Of a stretch of DNA of 61,070 nt, positions 1-7,915 are shown piece by piece. The stretch is from Ammoniphilus resinae (GTDB taxonomy: Bacteria; Bacillota; Bacilli; Aneurinibacillales; RAOX-1). A program made the translations under genes and the position numbers. The notes under the pieces were generated by a model. The model was not told the DNA's origin. It saw nothing but the letters and a program-made list of their open reading frames with translations, and made no database searches. The stretch lies in assembly GCF_017873965.1 (NCBI RefSeq), contig NZ_JAGGKT010000022.1:1-61070 (forward strand). The letters run 5' to 3'. Position 1 is the first letter of the stretch, and every line of letters starts with the position of its first letter.

Positions 1-19
1 TTCAGCGTTTTTATAAAAA

Positions 20-90
20 TGGTCTATTATTTTTCCATCACTAGTGGCCTACTATTTTCTCAGCACGTGGTCTACTTTTTTATTGACATT
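20..90. mobile_element. IS-like multiple terminal repeats (left edge)
   Basis: Three iterations of a short motif of the form RTGGYCTAYTWTTTT begin near 20, 45 and 68, about 24 bp apart. Similar motifs in opposite orientation occur at the right edge (60993-61040), together with a shared TCAGCGTTTT string. Multiple short terminal repeats next to a TTATTGACA-like string resemble the ends of IS21-family elements, but no transposase lies inside the window. This is a pattern match and an inference; the element itself would lie to the left. Confidence 0.35.
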
Positions 91-185
91 CGCAGAAGTT
101 GCTGATGAAAAAAATCTACTGTTGATGCTGCAACAAAGTAAATAATAAGAAAAGCGGTTATTCCGGGTTCACTTAGAATCACGCA

Positions 186-222
186 GAAAAACACACAGTG
201 AAGCAATTTCACTGTGTGTTTT
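186..222 (-). terminator. intrinsic terminator
   Basis: A perfect 10-bp stem (ACACACAGTG pairing with CACTGTGTGT, loop about 9 nt) is followed on the minus strand by a T run. It lies downstream of the small gene ending at 301 and could work in both directions. Confidence 0.65.
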
Positions 223-300
223 CGGTTTAAAAAGAATAAGGGAATCGCATAGCTTTATTAAGCTCTCAATGTCCCTTTGTAGAGTAGGTACTGGATTAAA

Positions 301-528
301 TTACTTTTCCTTATCTAGGTCAACGTCGTTGGCAAGATCATCAACGATGGCACCAGCCGCATCCCCTATCACACTACCGGAAATAGCACCTGCAACGGTA
401 CCAAGCGGACCAAGAAGGGAACCTCCTGCTGCGCCCGCGATAACACCAACTGTAGTACCAACCGCATCTGTTACGTTAATAAAATCATCATCAGCGTCAT
501 TGTGAATACGGTCTTTATCTTCGGCCAT
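301..528 (-). CDS. glycine-zipper-like small protein
   Basis: Predicted 75-residue protein with no family I can name. Residues about 22-65 are rich in Gly and Ala with small residues at regular spacing (GVIAGAAGGSLLGPLGTVAG and similar), as in glycine-zipper proteins that pack into membranes or oligomerise. Both ends are strongly acidic (MAEDKDRIHNDADDD, DLANDVDLDKEK). There is no cleavable signal peptide. A GAGGGGC ribosome site precedes the ATG, and the hairpin at 186-222 follows. The pattern resembles small glycine-zipper proteins seen in Bacillus, but the function is unknown. Confidence 0.7.
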   Translation of the reverse strand: MAEDKDRIHNDADDDFINVTDAVGTTVGVIAGAAGGSLLGPLGTVAGAISGSVIGDAAGAIVDDLANDVDLDKEK

Positions 529-667
529 CCATTTCAGCCCCTCTTTTAAAAAATATGAAATTACTTTGCCTTCAACGGCATCCCTGAAATGTATTTTTCC
601 CGGTAAAGGGTATTTCTAGACGAACTTCCTGTAATAGAAGATCGTTAGTATTTCATTCTTAGTTCAT

Positions 668-934
668 TCATTGACGAAACATTAACTGAACTTTTTCAAG
701 ATCACTTATTAAGAGATTAATTTCCTCTTGGCTCAACTGTATAGGCATTTGATCATATAAAGTAATGATTTGACCATCTATGTCCTTCTCGTGTTTTTTT
801 AAGTAATCATAAAGACTTTTTAACTGGCTTTCTCTAATAGTCGATTCTGTGGTGAAATGTTTTACTTTCTGTAAAGAAAATTCGTTCATGAGTTCATCAA
901 ATTCTCCTGAAATAATGTTCCCCGTTAGCAACAT
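668..934 (-). CDS. hypothetical small helical protein
   Basis: Predicted 88-residue, charged, mostly helical protein that I do not recognise. I chose the ATG at 934 because an AGGAG ribosome site lies seven bases upstream; a longer reading from a TTG at 952 would run through that site. There are no membrane segments or cysteines. It stands alone between short intergenic gaps on the same strand as its neighbours. It is probably real, judging by the ribosome site and the absence of a competing frame. Confidence 0.6.
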   Translation of the reverse strand: MLLTGNIISGEFDELMNEFSLQKVKHFTTESTIRESQLKSLYDYLKKHEKDIDGQIITLYDQMPIQLSQEEINLLISDLEKVQLMFRQ

Positions 935-1274
935 GTGATCACTCCTAAACAATAGGGTTCGTTTCTGTTATTTAACCAAAAAATTTTAATCCATAGTAAG
1001 GTCCTGATTGCCGAACAATTATACCGTTTCACAAGGTTTCAGCTAAGAAAAGTGATAACAGCCACATTGCTTCCAGAATTAAACGCTCCATCAGCATGTT
1101 TTAGAAACTCCCAATTCAGATAAGGTTATTATTACTATTTATTAACAATTTAAGTATTTTCCATTATCTAAAATCATATTCCGGGTTCCCACTCCTCGTA
1201 TAAAGACAATTGTTGATTTGGTCATCAAACATATTACACAAGGCTTTCCCAATCCTTCGCTACAAAAAGGGTAT
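935..1274. other. intergenic region, nothing recognised
   Basis: About 340 bases with no convincing reading frame preceded by a ribosome site on either strand. No strong hairpin, repeat or operator is evident. It presumably holds the promoter for the minus-strand gene starting at 934. Confidence 0.4.
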
Positions 1275-1652
1275 TTATTTAGTACCCTTAAATTTCTTCC
1301 TCAAAATTTCATCAAGTATCCAGAATACTATTGCGGCTGTTAATGTTATTACAACAAGAAATAAATGCTCAAAAAAGAAAGAAAGAACTAATCCAATAAT
1401 TAGACCAAAGATAATATGAATCAAAAATGCCTTTTTATATCTTTGTTTGCCGTTTAAATTCTTTGTTAGATAATCAGATAAGATAGATACTGGTAAGCCA
1501 ATAAGAAGTATAAATGGAGCTGCACCTACAAGAAGTACACCAAGTGCAGCAAATAACTTATCATAGCCATCCATTATTGCAAAAAAAAGGTTAAGAATTA
1601 ATCCAGTTAAGAGAGTGGTTAAAACAAATCCTAAAAATTTTCTTAGTAACAT
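1275..1652 (-). CDS. small integral membrane protein
   Basis: Predicted 125-residue protein with about four membrane helices (near residues 5-27, 36-62, 74-100 and 100-118) and a basic C-terminus. I do not recognise a family. The start is the ATG at 1652, preceded by a GGGGGG ribosome site; the TTG one codon earlier is less likely. It is transcribed in the same direction as the following genes but is separated from the DUF2306-type gene by a terminator-like hairpin, so it is probably its own unit. Confidence 0.65.
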   Translation of the reverse strand: MLLRKFLGFVLTTLLTGLILNLFFAIMDGYDKLFAALGVLLVGAAPFILLIGLPVSILSDYLTKNLNGKQRYKKAFLIHIIFGLIIGLVLSFFFEHLFLVVITLTAAIVFWILDEILRKKFKGTK

Positions 1653-1711
1653 CAAAGCCCCCCTTTTAATTATAAAACAAATTCAATATTTCCTAACTGC
1701 CCGTTAACACA

Positions 1712-1746
1712 ATAAAAATCGGCTTACTCGTAGATAGCCGATTTTT
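1712..1746 (-). terminator. intrinsic terminator
   Basis: A 10-bp stem (AAAATCGGCT with AGCCGATTTT) has T runs on both sides. It lies downstream of the minus-strand membrane protein gene that ends at 1832 and can work in both directions. Confidence 0.65.
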
Positions 1747-1831
1747 GGCTTTGTTCCATTATCGATTCCCGATGGCTCAACCATCCAAGTAAAAGTCGAG
1801 ATGATTGGTTTCTTAGGTAAGATTTCTTATT

Positions 1832-2461
1832 TTATACAAATCCAGAGAATTTCTGTTTATTCCAGCCAATTACAAGCTCAGCAATTACTAGATTAGGAAC
1901 CCAACTTATCCAAGCGATAACCAAATAACTTGTATCAAAATTTTCCCGGCCGAAAAACATAAGAAATATTGGCATCCAAATTCTAAGCGCAACCGCTCCT
2001 AAGGTTAATGCATAATTTCTGATCATCCAGTTTTGGTGTTGTTCTATTTCTTTTCTGCGAATTGATGAATAGGCCATTATTCCTGTCACTAACCAGAAGA
2101 CCGCTAGCATACCAAAACCAGTTTTAGAAACCCAGCTACCGGTAGCATAAAAAGCCATATAAAGTCCTGATAAACCACCTAACAGAATCCCCAATAAGTA
2201 AAATTTACCGAGTTGGCGATGTAGAGATATTCGTCTTATGCGGGTCTTCTCAAGAAAAATAAAGGGACCGAAACCTAAAGAAATACTACCTCCAATAACA
2301 TGTAAATAAAGAGCTAGATACCAAATTCGAGGTAGTATCTCATCCTTTTTCATATCCATAAAGCCTGCTTTATTTGCCCCTATAAATAAATACTGTACGA
2401 CCGCATATCCGGCTATTCCAATTGCTAAAAAAACCATGATATACCATAATACTCTTTTCAA
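1832..2461 (-). CDS. DUF2306-type membrane protein
   Basis: Predicted 209-residue membrane protein with about six helices. The middle carries LYLHVIGGSISLGFGPFIF and, further on, GMLAVFWLVTGIMAY and HQNWMIRNYALT. This His/Arg pattern in helices matches DUF2306 membrane proteins, a group with a cytochrome-b561-like layout of conserved histidines (family knowledge). The start is a TTG preceded by GAGAGGGGA. The protein lies at the cell membrane; its substrate or electron partner is unknown. The next gene upstream encodes a PfpI protein. Confidence 0.7.
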   Translation of the reverse strand: MKRVLWYIMVFLAIGIAGYAVVQYLFIGANKAGFMDMKKDEILPRIWYLALYLHVIGGSISLGFGPFIFLEKTRIRRISLHRQLGKFYLLGILLGGLSGLYMAFYATGSWVSKTGFGMLAVFWLVTGIMAYSSIRRKEIEQHQNWMIRNYALTLGAVALRIWMPIFLMFFGRENFDTSYLVIAWISWVPNLVIAELVIGWNKQKFSGFV

Positions 2462-2532
2462 AAAATTCCCCTCTCATTCAATATAATAACTCCCCTAGTA
2501 AAATAGATTCTGGATAACTAAGATTTAATTGC

Positions 2533-3108
2533 TTACACTTCTTCTACACAATAGTAGGGATAATCCATTTGCTTTTGGATTTGCATTACTGCTTCTTTGC
2601 CAGCAAGAAGTTCACAGATATATAACCCGAGATCTACGGAAGTTGCCACTCCTCCACCAGTTATGATATTTCCATCTCTTACAATTCTCTGTGTTTCAAC
2701 ATTTTTCGTGTATACTCTAAGCAATTCATAAGCATTAGGATGAGTTGTTGCTTTTTTTCCTTCTAAGAAACCTGAAGCTCCTAAAAGCAAGGAACCCGTA
2801 CATACAGAAACTTTGTATTGCACTTCTTTAGCCGTTTTTAACCACTCAATAAACTTATTATCATGAATGAGTGTTCTGGTTCCCATCCCACCTGGTATAA
2901 ATAGTAAATCATAGCCAGACAAATTTGGACGTATTTTGTCAATCTTGTATGTAATTCCACGGTCATCGTTTACTTGCTCATCATAAGCACATAAATCCCA
3001 ACTTAGTTCATCTATAAACCCCATGGTTTTCAATCTTGTAACGCCATCATAGAAACCAACAAAATCCAGAGAAGTCACCTTTTCAAAAAGAATAAAAGCA
3101 ATCTTCAT
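2533..3108 (-). CDS. DJ-1/PfpI family protein
   Basis: Predicted 191-residue cytosolic protein of the DJ-1/PfpI (class I glutamine amidotransferase-like) superfamily. It shows the nucleophile elbow VCTGSLLLGASG (Cys near residue 103), the LLFIPGGMGTR loop and the ATTHPN histidine, arranged as in isonitrile hydratase/AraC-partner type members rather than in true deglycases. Length is normal for a single-domain member. The ATG is preceded by AGGAGTGAT. Its exact reaction cannot be told from sequence. Two larger, membrane-anchored relatives occur in the window (14636 and 29822). Confidence 0.8.
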   Translation of the reverse strand: MKIAFILFEKVTSLDFVGFYDGVTRLKTMGFIDELSWDLCAYDEQVNDDRGITYKIDKIRPNLSGYDLLFIPGGMGTRTLIHDNKFIEWLKTAKEVQYKVSVCTGSLLLGASGFLEGKKATTHPNAYELLRVYTKNVETQRIVRDGNIITGGGVATSVDLGLYICELLAGKEAVMQIQKQMDYPYYCVEEV

Positions 3109-3263
3109 TGATTATCACTCCTATTTTTATATATGAAACCATGTGTTATAATTCCCCAAATTAACAGAAAACACCTTTCGGACGACCAAAAATACTTAGA
3201 CTTTCGGTTATTCCACAATCCTTCCGTTTCAATAAAGATGACTCCTTAATTCGGAAGCCATTT

Positions 3264-4271
3264 TTATGAAATTGTCTCACTTACAATCACTGACCATTCC
3301 TTGCCTTTGTATGCGTTGTAACCTTTTGTCCGACAAAACGCAACGATCTTTTCTTTGCCATACTGATTTTCAACGGTATATCCATATGTTTCACCATTCA
3401 TCAATTTTCGAACGGCCCTTGTTGAGGATAAATTGTTATGTAAAACGCCTTTACGATCACGGGATCCAATGACGATCCCTTTGTTATTAATGACAAACAA
3501 CTCGCTTCCTTCATTTAATTTTACGGCATCGATAATGTCATAGATAAAATTCCAGTTGAATCGAGTTGTAAATACACCTAAAAGCACACCTTTTTCATCA
3601 CGTACAGGACAAGAATAAGCTACGGTATGTCCTTTCATAGAATCGGAATAATACATATCGGTCACATAGACATCTTTTATATCCATCGTCTTTTTAAACC
3701 ATTCTTTTTTTGATACATCACTTCCAACCAGTTCTTGGTCTATTCCTGCAGCAAGAACAATGCCATCATTGTTCGCTACGAACATATCAAAATAAACTTC
3801 ATAAATATCTACAATTTGCTTCATAAATTTAGTTGCATTTACCCTATTTGTTTCACTCTCTTGCCGTAGACAGTCCCTTATTTCATTAAACGTCGCCCAA
3901 GCCTGAACGTCACAGTTCCGTTCAAATAGATTGCGATCAATTTTATCGATGGTGTCAAAAGCTAGATCAGCCGTTCGAACGGCAATGATTTCATTTGCTT
4001 TCTCTTGAATGTTTTGGATTAATTCATAACTTGTTTCGTTTGCTTGTTTACTCTGCTCTGAAAAACGTTTGATTTCATTGGCGACAACTGAAAAACCTCT
4101 CCCAGCCTCACCTGCACGTGCAGCTTCAATTGCCGAGTTCAGTGCGAGTAAATTCGCTTGAGAAGAAATAAAATCAATTGATTTTACTACCTCCCTCATT
4201 TTTTTGTTTGCCTGTTTAAGCTCATTCATTAAAAGAGAAGCATTAAGTGTTTGTTCTTTCTCTAAAATCAT
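3264..4271 (-). CDS. soluble chemoreceptor-like protein, MCP tip plus Cache
   Basis: Predicted 335-residue protein with an unusual domain order. Residues about 15-75 form the methyl-accepting-chemotaxis-protein hairpin tip ([20 protein letters not shown], then [15 protein letters not shown]), which contacts CheA/CheW. Residues about 120-330 resemble a double Cache ligand-binding domain ([39 protein letters not shown]). No membrane helix is seen, so both parts should be cytosolic. The ATG at 4271 has an AAAGGTGG ribosome site; a GTG at 4307 overlapping the exonuclease stop is an alternative. It is the last gene of the amt-linked block, which suggests a nitrogen-related signal (inference). Confidence 0.75.
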   Translation of the reverse strand: MILEKEQTLNASLLMNELKQANKKMREVVKSIDFISSQANLLALNSAIEAARAGEAGRGFSVVANEIKRFSEQSKQANETSYELIQNIQEKANEIIAVRTADLAFDTIDKIDRNLFERNCDVQAWATFNEIRDCLRQESETNRVNATKFMKQIVDIYEVYFDMFVANNDGIVLAAGIDQELVGSDVSKKEWFKKTMDIKDVYVTDMYYSDSMKGHTVAYSCPVRDEKGVLLGVFTTRFNWNFIYDIIDAVKLNEGSELFVINNKGIVIGSRDRKGVLHNNLSSTRAVRKLMNGETYGYTVENQYGKEKIVAFCRTKGYNAYKGKEWSVIVSETIS

Positions 4272-4303
4272 GATTGAAATACCACCTTTTCGATCATTTG
4301 TTT

Positions 4304-5032
4304 TCACCTGGCAAGGCGATGATAAACATCGCGCAATGTTTTACAGCCTAATTGGTTAACTTTTTCAATATAAATACTCCATAGCTGGGCGGTTAGCATG
4401 GCATCTCCCAAGGCATGATGACGATTGACAATAGAAATATCGTTGTGATTACATAAGTCTTCTAATCGAACAAGCTTTAAGCTTGGTTCTGCAATCCGAT
4501 AAAGAAAGGAAGTATCAACAATGCGATGCTGTAACTGGGTCCGAAAAAGCTTCCAGCTGGCGTGCTGCAAAAAACTTTTTTCATGATTTGCGTGATGGGC
4601 GACGAGAGGGCTATGTTGAGTAAAATGAAAAAAGCGAATGAGGACTTCCGAAAGCAACGGAGCATCTTTTAACTGCTCCCTAGTTAATCCTGTTAAGATC
4701 TCTATCTCAGAAGAGAGCTCTTGTTCATACCGAACTAAAGAATAGAAAGGATCTTCTTGGATTTCTCCCCCGCAAACCCTCACTGCGCCGATGGAAATGA
4801 TTTCATCCCCCTTTTCGGGAAAAAAACCGGTGGTTTCAAAGTCAAATACAACTACATTTAATGCGGTTAATGGAACATCCAAGACTTCATCTTGCCTCAT
4901 TTCCTTTTGCATTCGTCTTAAAAAGGCAGCATGTTGGTAATCTTGACCACCATAGACACTTCCGGGGCCGTGATTATTTAATTTCCCATGGATTCCTCTC
5001 ATAAAATAAAAAAATGGTTCAAATGGCATCAT
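4304..5032 (-). CDS. DnaQ-family 3'-5' exonuclease
   Basis: Predicted 242-residue DEDDh exonuclease-like protein. Exo I is VVFDFETTG (near residues 62-70), Exo II lies around [13 protein letters not shown], and Exo III is [14 protein letters not shown]. The Exo II acidic residue is Glu rather than the usual Asp, which deserves attention. It would remove 3' nucleotides from DNA or RNA. The ATG overlaps the stop codon of the DUF294 gene (ATGA), so the two are translationally coupled. A DUF294 protein paired with a DnaQ exonuclease is a recurrent genomic neighbourhood in bacteria (established knowledge); its role is not settled. Confidence 0.8.
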   Translation of the reverse strand: MMPFEPFFYFMRGIHGKLNNHGPGSVYGGQDYQHAAFLRRMQKEMRQDEVLDVPLTALNVVVFDFETTGFFPEKGDEIISIGAVRVCGGEIQEDPFYSLVRYEQELSSEIEILTGLTREQLKDAPLLSEVLIRFFHFTQHSPLVAHHANHEKSFLQHASWKLFRTQLQHRIVDTSFLYRIAEPSLKLVRLEDLCNHNDISIVNRHHALGDAMLTAQLWSIYIEKVNQLGCKTLRDVYHRLAR

Positions 5033-6006
5033 TCACACCCTTTTTCTACTAGTCTACAGACATAATAATGGAGTTTTTTGCCATCTTTAAGAATTCTTTT
5101 GATTTCTTTTTTTCCCTGACTATCGAGGTTTTTCATGTTTAAGAAATGTGTGTCTTTATAGGATTGGATATGGGTTAATGAAAGACGATAATCTAATAGC
5201 TTTTGAAAATTGCTTTTCACGGACTGCAGCATTTCACTGTATGTTTTGATTTGAGATAGTTGATCAATCCGAGCCAATGTTGAAGTTTCCGTAAGCCCCT
5301 CTTTGATAGCTAAAATCCTTATCGCATTGACGTAGGGAAGAAAAACAGCATATTTAAGATTGATGGATCCCTGATGTTCTCCATGTTCTTCAACGATAAT
5401 CTGACCAAAAGGACCTACTGACCTTTTGATATGCATCACATTTTCCATGAAACGTTTTAGCAGCATAGGATGCTTCTTTTGATAGGTATAAATAAACGAT
5501 TTCAATTCATCTACATAGCGATCTGTCCCATGCAAATGTCTCGCATCATAAAAGATTTGCAGGTTTCGAATCGTATCCCAACTATTCTTCTCCATCCAAA
5601 CGAAAAGCTGAGCTCTCCATTGTTCGAATGATTGACACCAAAGCGGATTCGAGCTCATGACATTTCCCTGACAATAGGGATATCCAACAACATCTAACCC
5701 ATCTGAAATTTCTTTCCCAAGTTCTAAAAAGTACTCTTCGTTCTTCGGGCTCGCTATTTCGAAAATAATGCCATGATCTTGGTCGCTGATTAGCCCCTGT
5801 TCATACCTCCCACTACTCCCTGTAACAAACCAAGAGTAAGAACAGGGGGGATTTCCTTTATTTAACCGAACACTTGCCACTTCAAAGACCTTGTTCATGA
5901 CTGAATCGTGCAACTGATTTAATAGGAAGGCATTCGATAGACAACTGGAAATTTTACTTTCTTTCCACAGTTTAATTGACTCATAGGATTCAAAATCACT
6001 GATCAC
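5029..6006 (-). CDS. DUF294 nucleotidyltransferase-like protein
   Basis: Predicted 325-residue protein. Residues about 60-90 carry the nucleotidyltransferase signature GSSGRYEQ followed by SDQDHGIIFE, as in the GlnD-like DUF294 family. The C-terminal half is helical and fits the partner domain DUF294_C (ARHLHG, RIDQLSQI). The CBS and cyclic-nucleotide domains often found N-terminal to this module are absent. The start is GTG with an AAGGGTGTG site. It lies 73 bases after amt and overlaps the exonuclease gene, so co-transcription is likely. A signalling or nucleotidylation role near ammonium transport is an inference. Confidence 0.8.
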   Translation of the reverse strand: MISDFESYESIKLWKESKISSCLSNAFLLNQLHDSVMNKVFEVASVRLNKGNPPCSYSWFVTGSSGRYEQGLISDQDHGIIFEIASPKNEEYFLELGKEISDGLDVVGYPYCQGNVMSSNPLWCQSFEQWRAQLFVWMEKNSWDTIRNLQIFYDARHLHGTDRYVDELKSFIYTYQKKHPMLLKRFMENVMHIKRSVGPFGQIIVEEHGEHQGSINLKYAVFLPYVNAIRILAIKEGLTETSTLARIDQLSQIKTYSEMLQSVKSNFQKLLDYRLSLTHIQSYKDTHFLNMKNLDSQGKKEIKRILKDGKKLHYYVCRLVEKGCE

Positions 6007-6079
6007 GGCAACACACCCTTTATATAAAGAGGGAAAGCCTCTTTACAGAGGCTTTCGACTCATGAAATAAATGACGAAA

Positions 6080-7363
6080 TTAGCTTACTTTGTTATTCTT
6101 CGTTATAAATTGTTCTGGATATCCGTAACTTCCGTGTTCACTCATATCCAATCCCATGATTTCTTCTTCTTCACTGACACGTAATCCATTTAGCAGTTTG
6201 CTAGCAATGACTAAGATAAGAAAAGATATAGCAAAAGCGTAGGCCCCAGAGGTAACAACTCCCATAAACTGGACCCCTAACTGCCCAAATCCGCCACCAT
6301 AGAATAGTCCAGCCGAACCAACGCTTGCAAGTTCTGGTGTAGCAAAGAAACCAGTGGATAATGTTCCCCAAACCCCTGCTGTTCCGTGAACAGATAAAGC
6401 AAAGATGGGATCATCGATTTTCCTCTTTTCGAAGAATCTAGCACTATAAAATACAAGAATTCCTGCAATGAATCCGATCACAACGGCTGCCCATGTATCG
6501 ACAAAGGCACAAGATGCGGTGATTGCTACGAGGCCAGCTAAGGCTCCATTTAATGTGGTAATGATATCTGACTTCCCAAGTACGATCCAAGAAATGGTAA
6601 GGGCGGCTACTGCACCTGCTCCGGCAGCAAGATTCGTATTTAAAGCGACAAATCCAAAAAATCCTTCATCCACAGACACCGTACTACCCGCATTAAAGCC
6701 GAACCAACCCACCCATAAGATCAATACAGCTAAAGCAGTATAAACTTGGTTGTGTCCTGCAAGATTATTTGCTGAACCATCTTTATTATACTTTCCAATT
6801 CTTGGCTTCAACAAGATCGTTGCTGCCAAAGCAGCCATTGCACCTGTTAAGTGAACAACCGTAGAACCTGCAAAATCTTGCTTTCCATGTTCAGCTAACC
6901 AACCACCGCCCCAGATCCAGTGAGCAACAACCGGATATACGAGTACTGAGAATAACACCGTAAAGACTACGTACACTGAAAATTTCGCCCGTTCTGCAAA
7001 ACCACCGAGTGCTACACAAACCGAAATGGCTGCGAATGCACTTTGAAAAACAAAGAATACAGTCGTTGAAAGTGACGCCCCTTCCGCTTGCTGTCCAGCA
7101 TAGAAGAAATCCGACATCCCGGTAAAAAAGTTGCCATTACTACCAAAGATAAATCCGTACCCTACTGCCCAAAAAACTAAAAAAGTGAGTCCAACTGCAA
7201 AAACGGTTTTTCCTGCAATATGTCCTGCATTCTTCATCCGGGTTGACCCAGCTTCGAGTAAAATAAACCCACCATACATGAAAATAACTAAGATCGCACT
7301 GACCATGGTCCACAAACTATTCATTAAAAACATTTCCACTGAAATAGATGGCAATCGTTCCAT
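6080..7363 (-). CDS. amt: ammonium transporter (Amt/MEP family)
   Basis: Predicted 427-residue inner-membrane channel with about 11 helices. It shows the Amt hallmarks, including the two pore histidines in VVHLTGAMAAL and SVHGTAGVWGT, and GVALGGFAERAKF-like and LAGHNQVYTAL stretches. It conducts ammonium/ammonia into the cell. Length is typical. The ATG follows AAAAGAGGTGTG. There is no glnK beside it, which is unusual: the next genes are DUF294, exonuclease and Cache protein. A GlnR/TnrA box lies about 160 bases upstream and the leader contains overlapping hairpins, so control by nitrogen supply is likely. Confidence 0.95.
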   Translation of the reverse strand: MERLPSISVEMFLMNSLWTMVSAILVIFMYGGFILLEAGSTRMKNAGHIAGKTVFAVGLTFLVFWAVGYGFIFGSNGNFFTGMSDFFYAGQQAEGASLSTTVFFVFQSAFAAISVCVALGGFAERAKFSVYVVFTVLFSVLVYPVVAHWIWGGGWLAEHGKQDFAGSTVVHLTGAMAALAATILLKPRIGKYNKDGSANNLAGHNQVYTALAVLILWVGWFGFNAGSTVSVDEGFFGFVALNTNLAAGAGAVAALTISWIVLGKSDIITTLNGALAGLVAITASCAFVDTWAAVVIGFIAGILVFYSARFFEKRKIDDPIFALSVHGTAGVWGTLSTGFFATPELASVGSAGLFYGGGFGQLGVQFMGVVTSGAYAFAISFLILVIASKLLNGLRVSEEEEIMGLDMSEHGSYGYPEQFITKNNKVS

Positions 7364-7381
7364 AACACACCTCTTTTTTTA

Positions 7382-7473
7382 GATTCTAAATATGGTAAAA
7401 TTAGAATCAGGCATAGACTGTCAACGTTTTGCCTGATCAGAACGCCCCCACGGCCATGGGAGGCGTTTTTTTA
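7382..7473 (-). promoter_or_regulatory. structured amt leader with overlapping hairpins
   Basis: On the minus strand three stems occur in order before amt: a GC-rich one (AACGCCTCCCA with GGGGGCGTT, 7440-7467), ATCAGGC with GCCTGAT (7407-7437), and GATTCTAA with TTAGAATC (7382-7408). The last two share GATTC, so they exclude each other, and the third sits just ahead of the ribosome site. This is the geometry of a conformational switch, but I do not recognise a known riboswitch. Read on the plus strand, the GC-rich stem with seven T looks like an ordinary terminator, which is the alternative. Confidence 0.4.
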
Positions 7474-7520
7474 TTCCATCCCTTCACCACCTATCCATGT
7501 AATGATTTCTTACAAATTGA

Positions 7521-7537
7521 TGTTAAATAACCTTACA
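7521..7537 (-). promoter_or_regulatory. GlnR/TnrA box
   Basis: TGTTAAATAACCTTACA matches the GlnR/TnrA consensus TGTNA-N7-TNACA in every defined position. It lies about 160 bases upstream of amt, where nitrogen regulators of Bacillales act on ammonium transporter operons (established knowledge). The downstream promoter position was not determined. Confidence 0.6.
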
Positions 7538-7854
7538 TTTGTCATTATATTCCTCGTAATCAATCTAAACAATATCAGTTTTTTATATTATTGATCTATT
7601 TTTGATATATGTTTGCGCAAAATGTTACATTTAATTTGATTTGATACTTACATTGATAAGGTAATCAGAACGTTTTAACTCAAACTCAATAAATTTAATG
7701 AAGGAACAAATTTCTCTTTAAATCAGTTAGTAGCAACATTTGATGAGTAGGTAAGCTTCCATCTCTTTAATAGAAGATTTTATTTGAAAAAATATGTACT
7801 CCACCAATTAGCATTCTTACTATTAAACCAGTTGGTGTATTTATCACTTACCAA
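7538..7854. other. AT-rich intergenic region upstream of amt
   Basis: About 320 AT-rich bases between the GlnR/TnrA box and the tcyP terminator. No gene is seen. It contains partly symmetric AT-rich stretches (near 7610-7660, TGTTACATTTAATTTGATT-like) that could be further regulator sites, but none matches a consensus well. Confidence 0.35.
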
Positions 7855-7897
7855 TAAAAAAGAGGATAAATAGTTTTATAATAACTATCTATCCTCT
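7855..7897 (-). terminator. intrinsic terminator of tcyP
   Basis: A 14-bp stem (GAGGATAGATAGTT with AACTATTTATCCTC, one mismatch) followed on the minus strand by TTTTTT, immediately after the tcyP stop. Confidence 0.8.
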
Positions 7898-7915
7898 AAA
7901 ATTATCCATAAATCC

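Noticed and set aside
7440-7473. A plus-strand terminator implying a gene at 7364-7440
   Set aside because: No plus-strand frame ends there; I treat it as part of the amt leader, with the terminator reading noted as an alternative.
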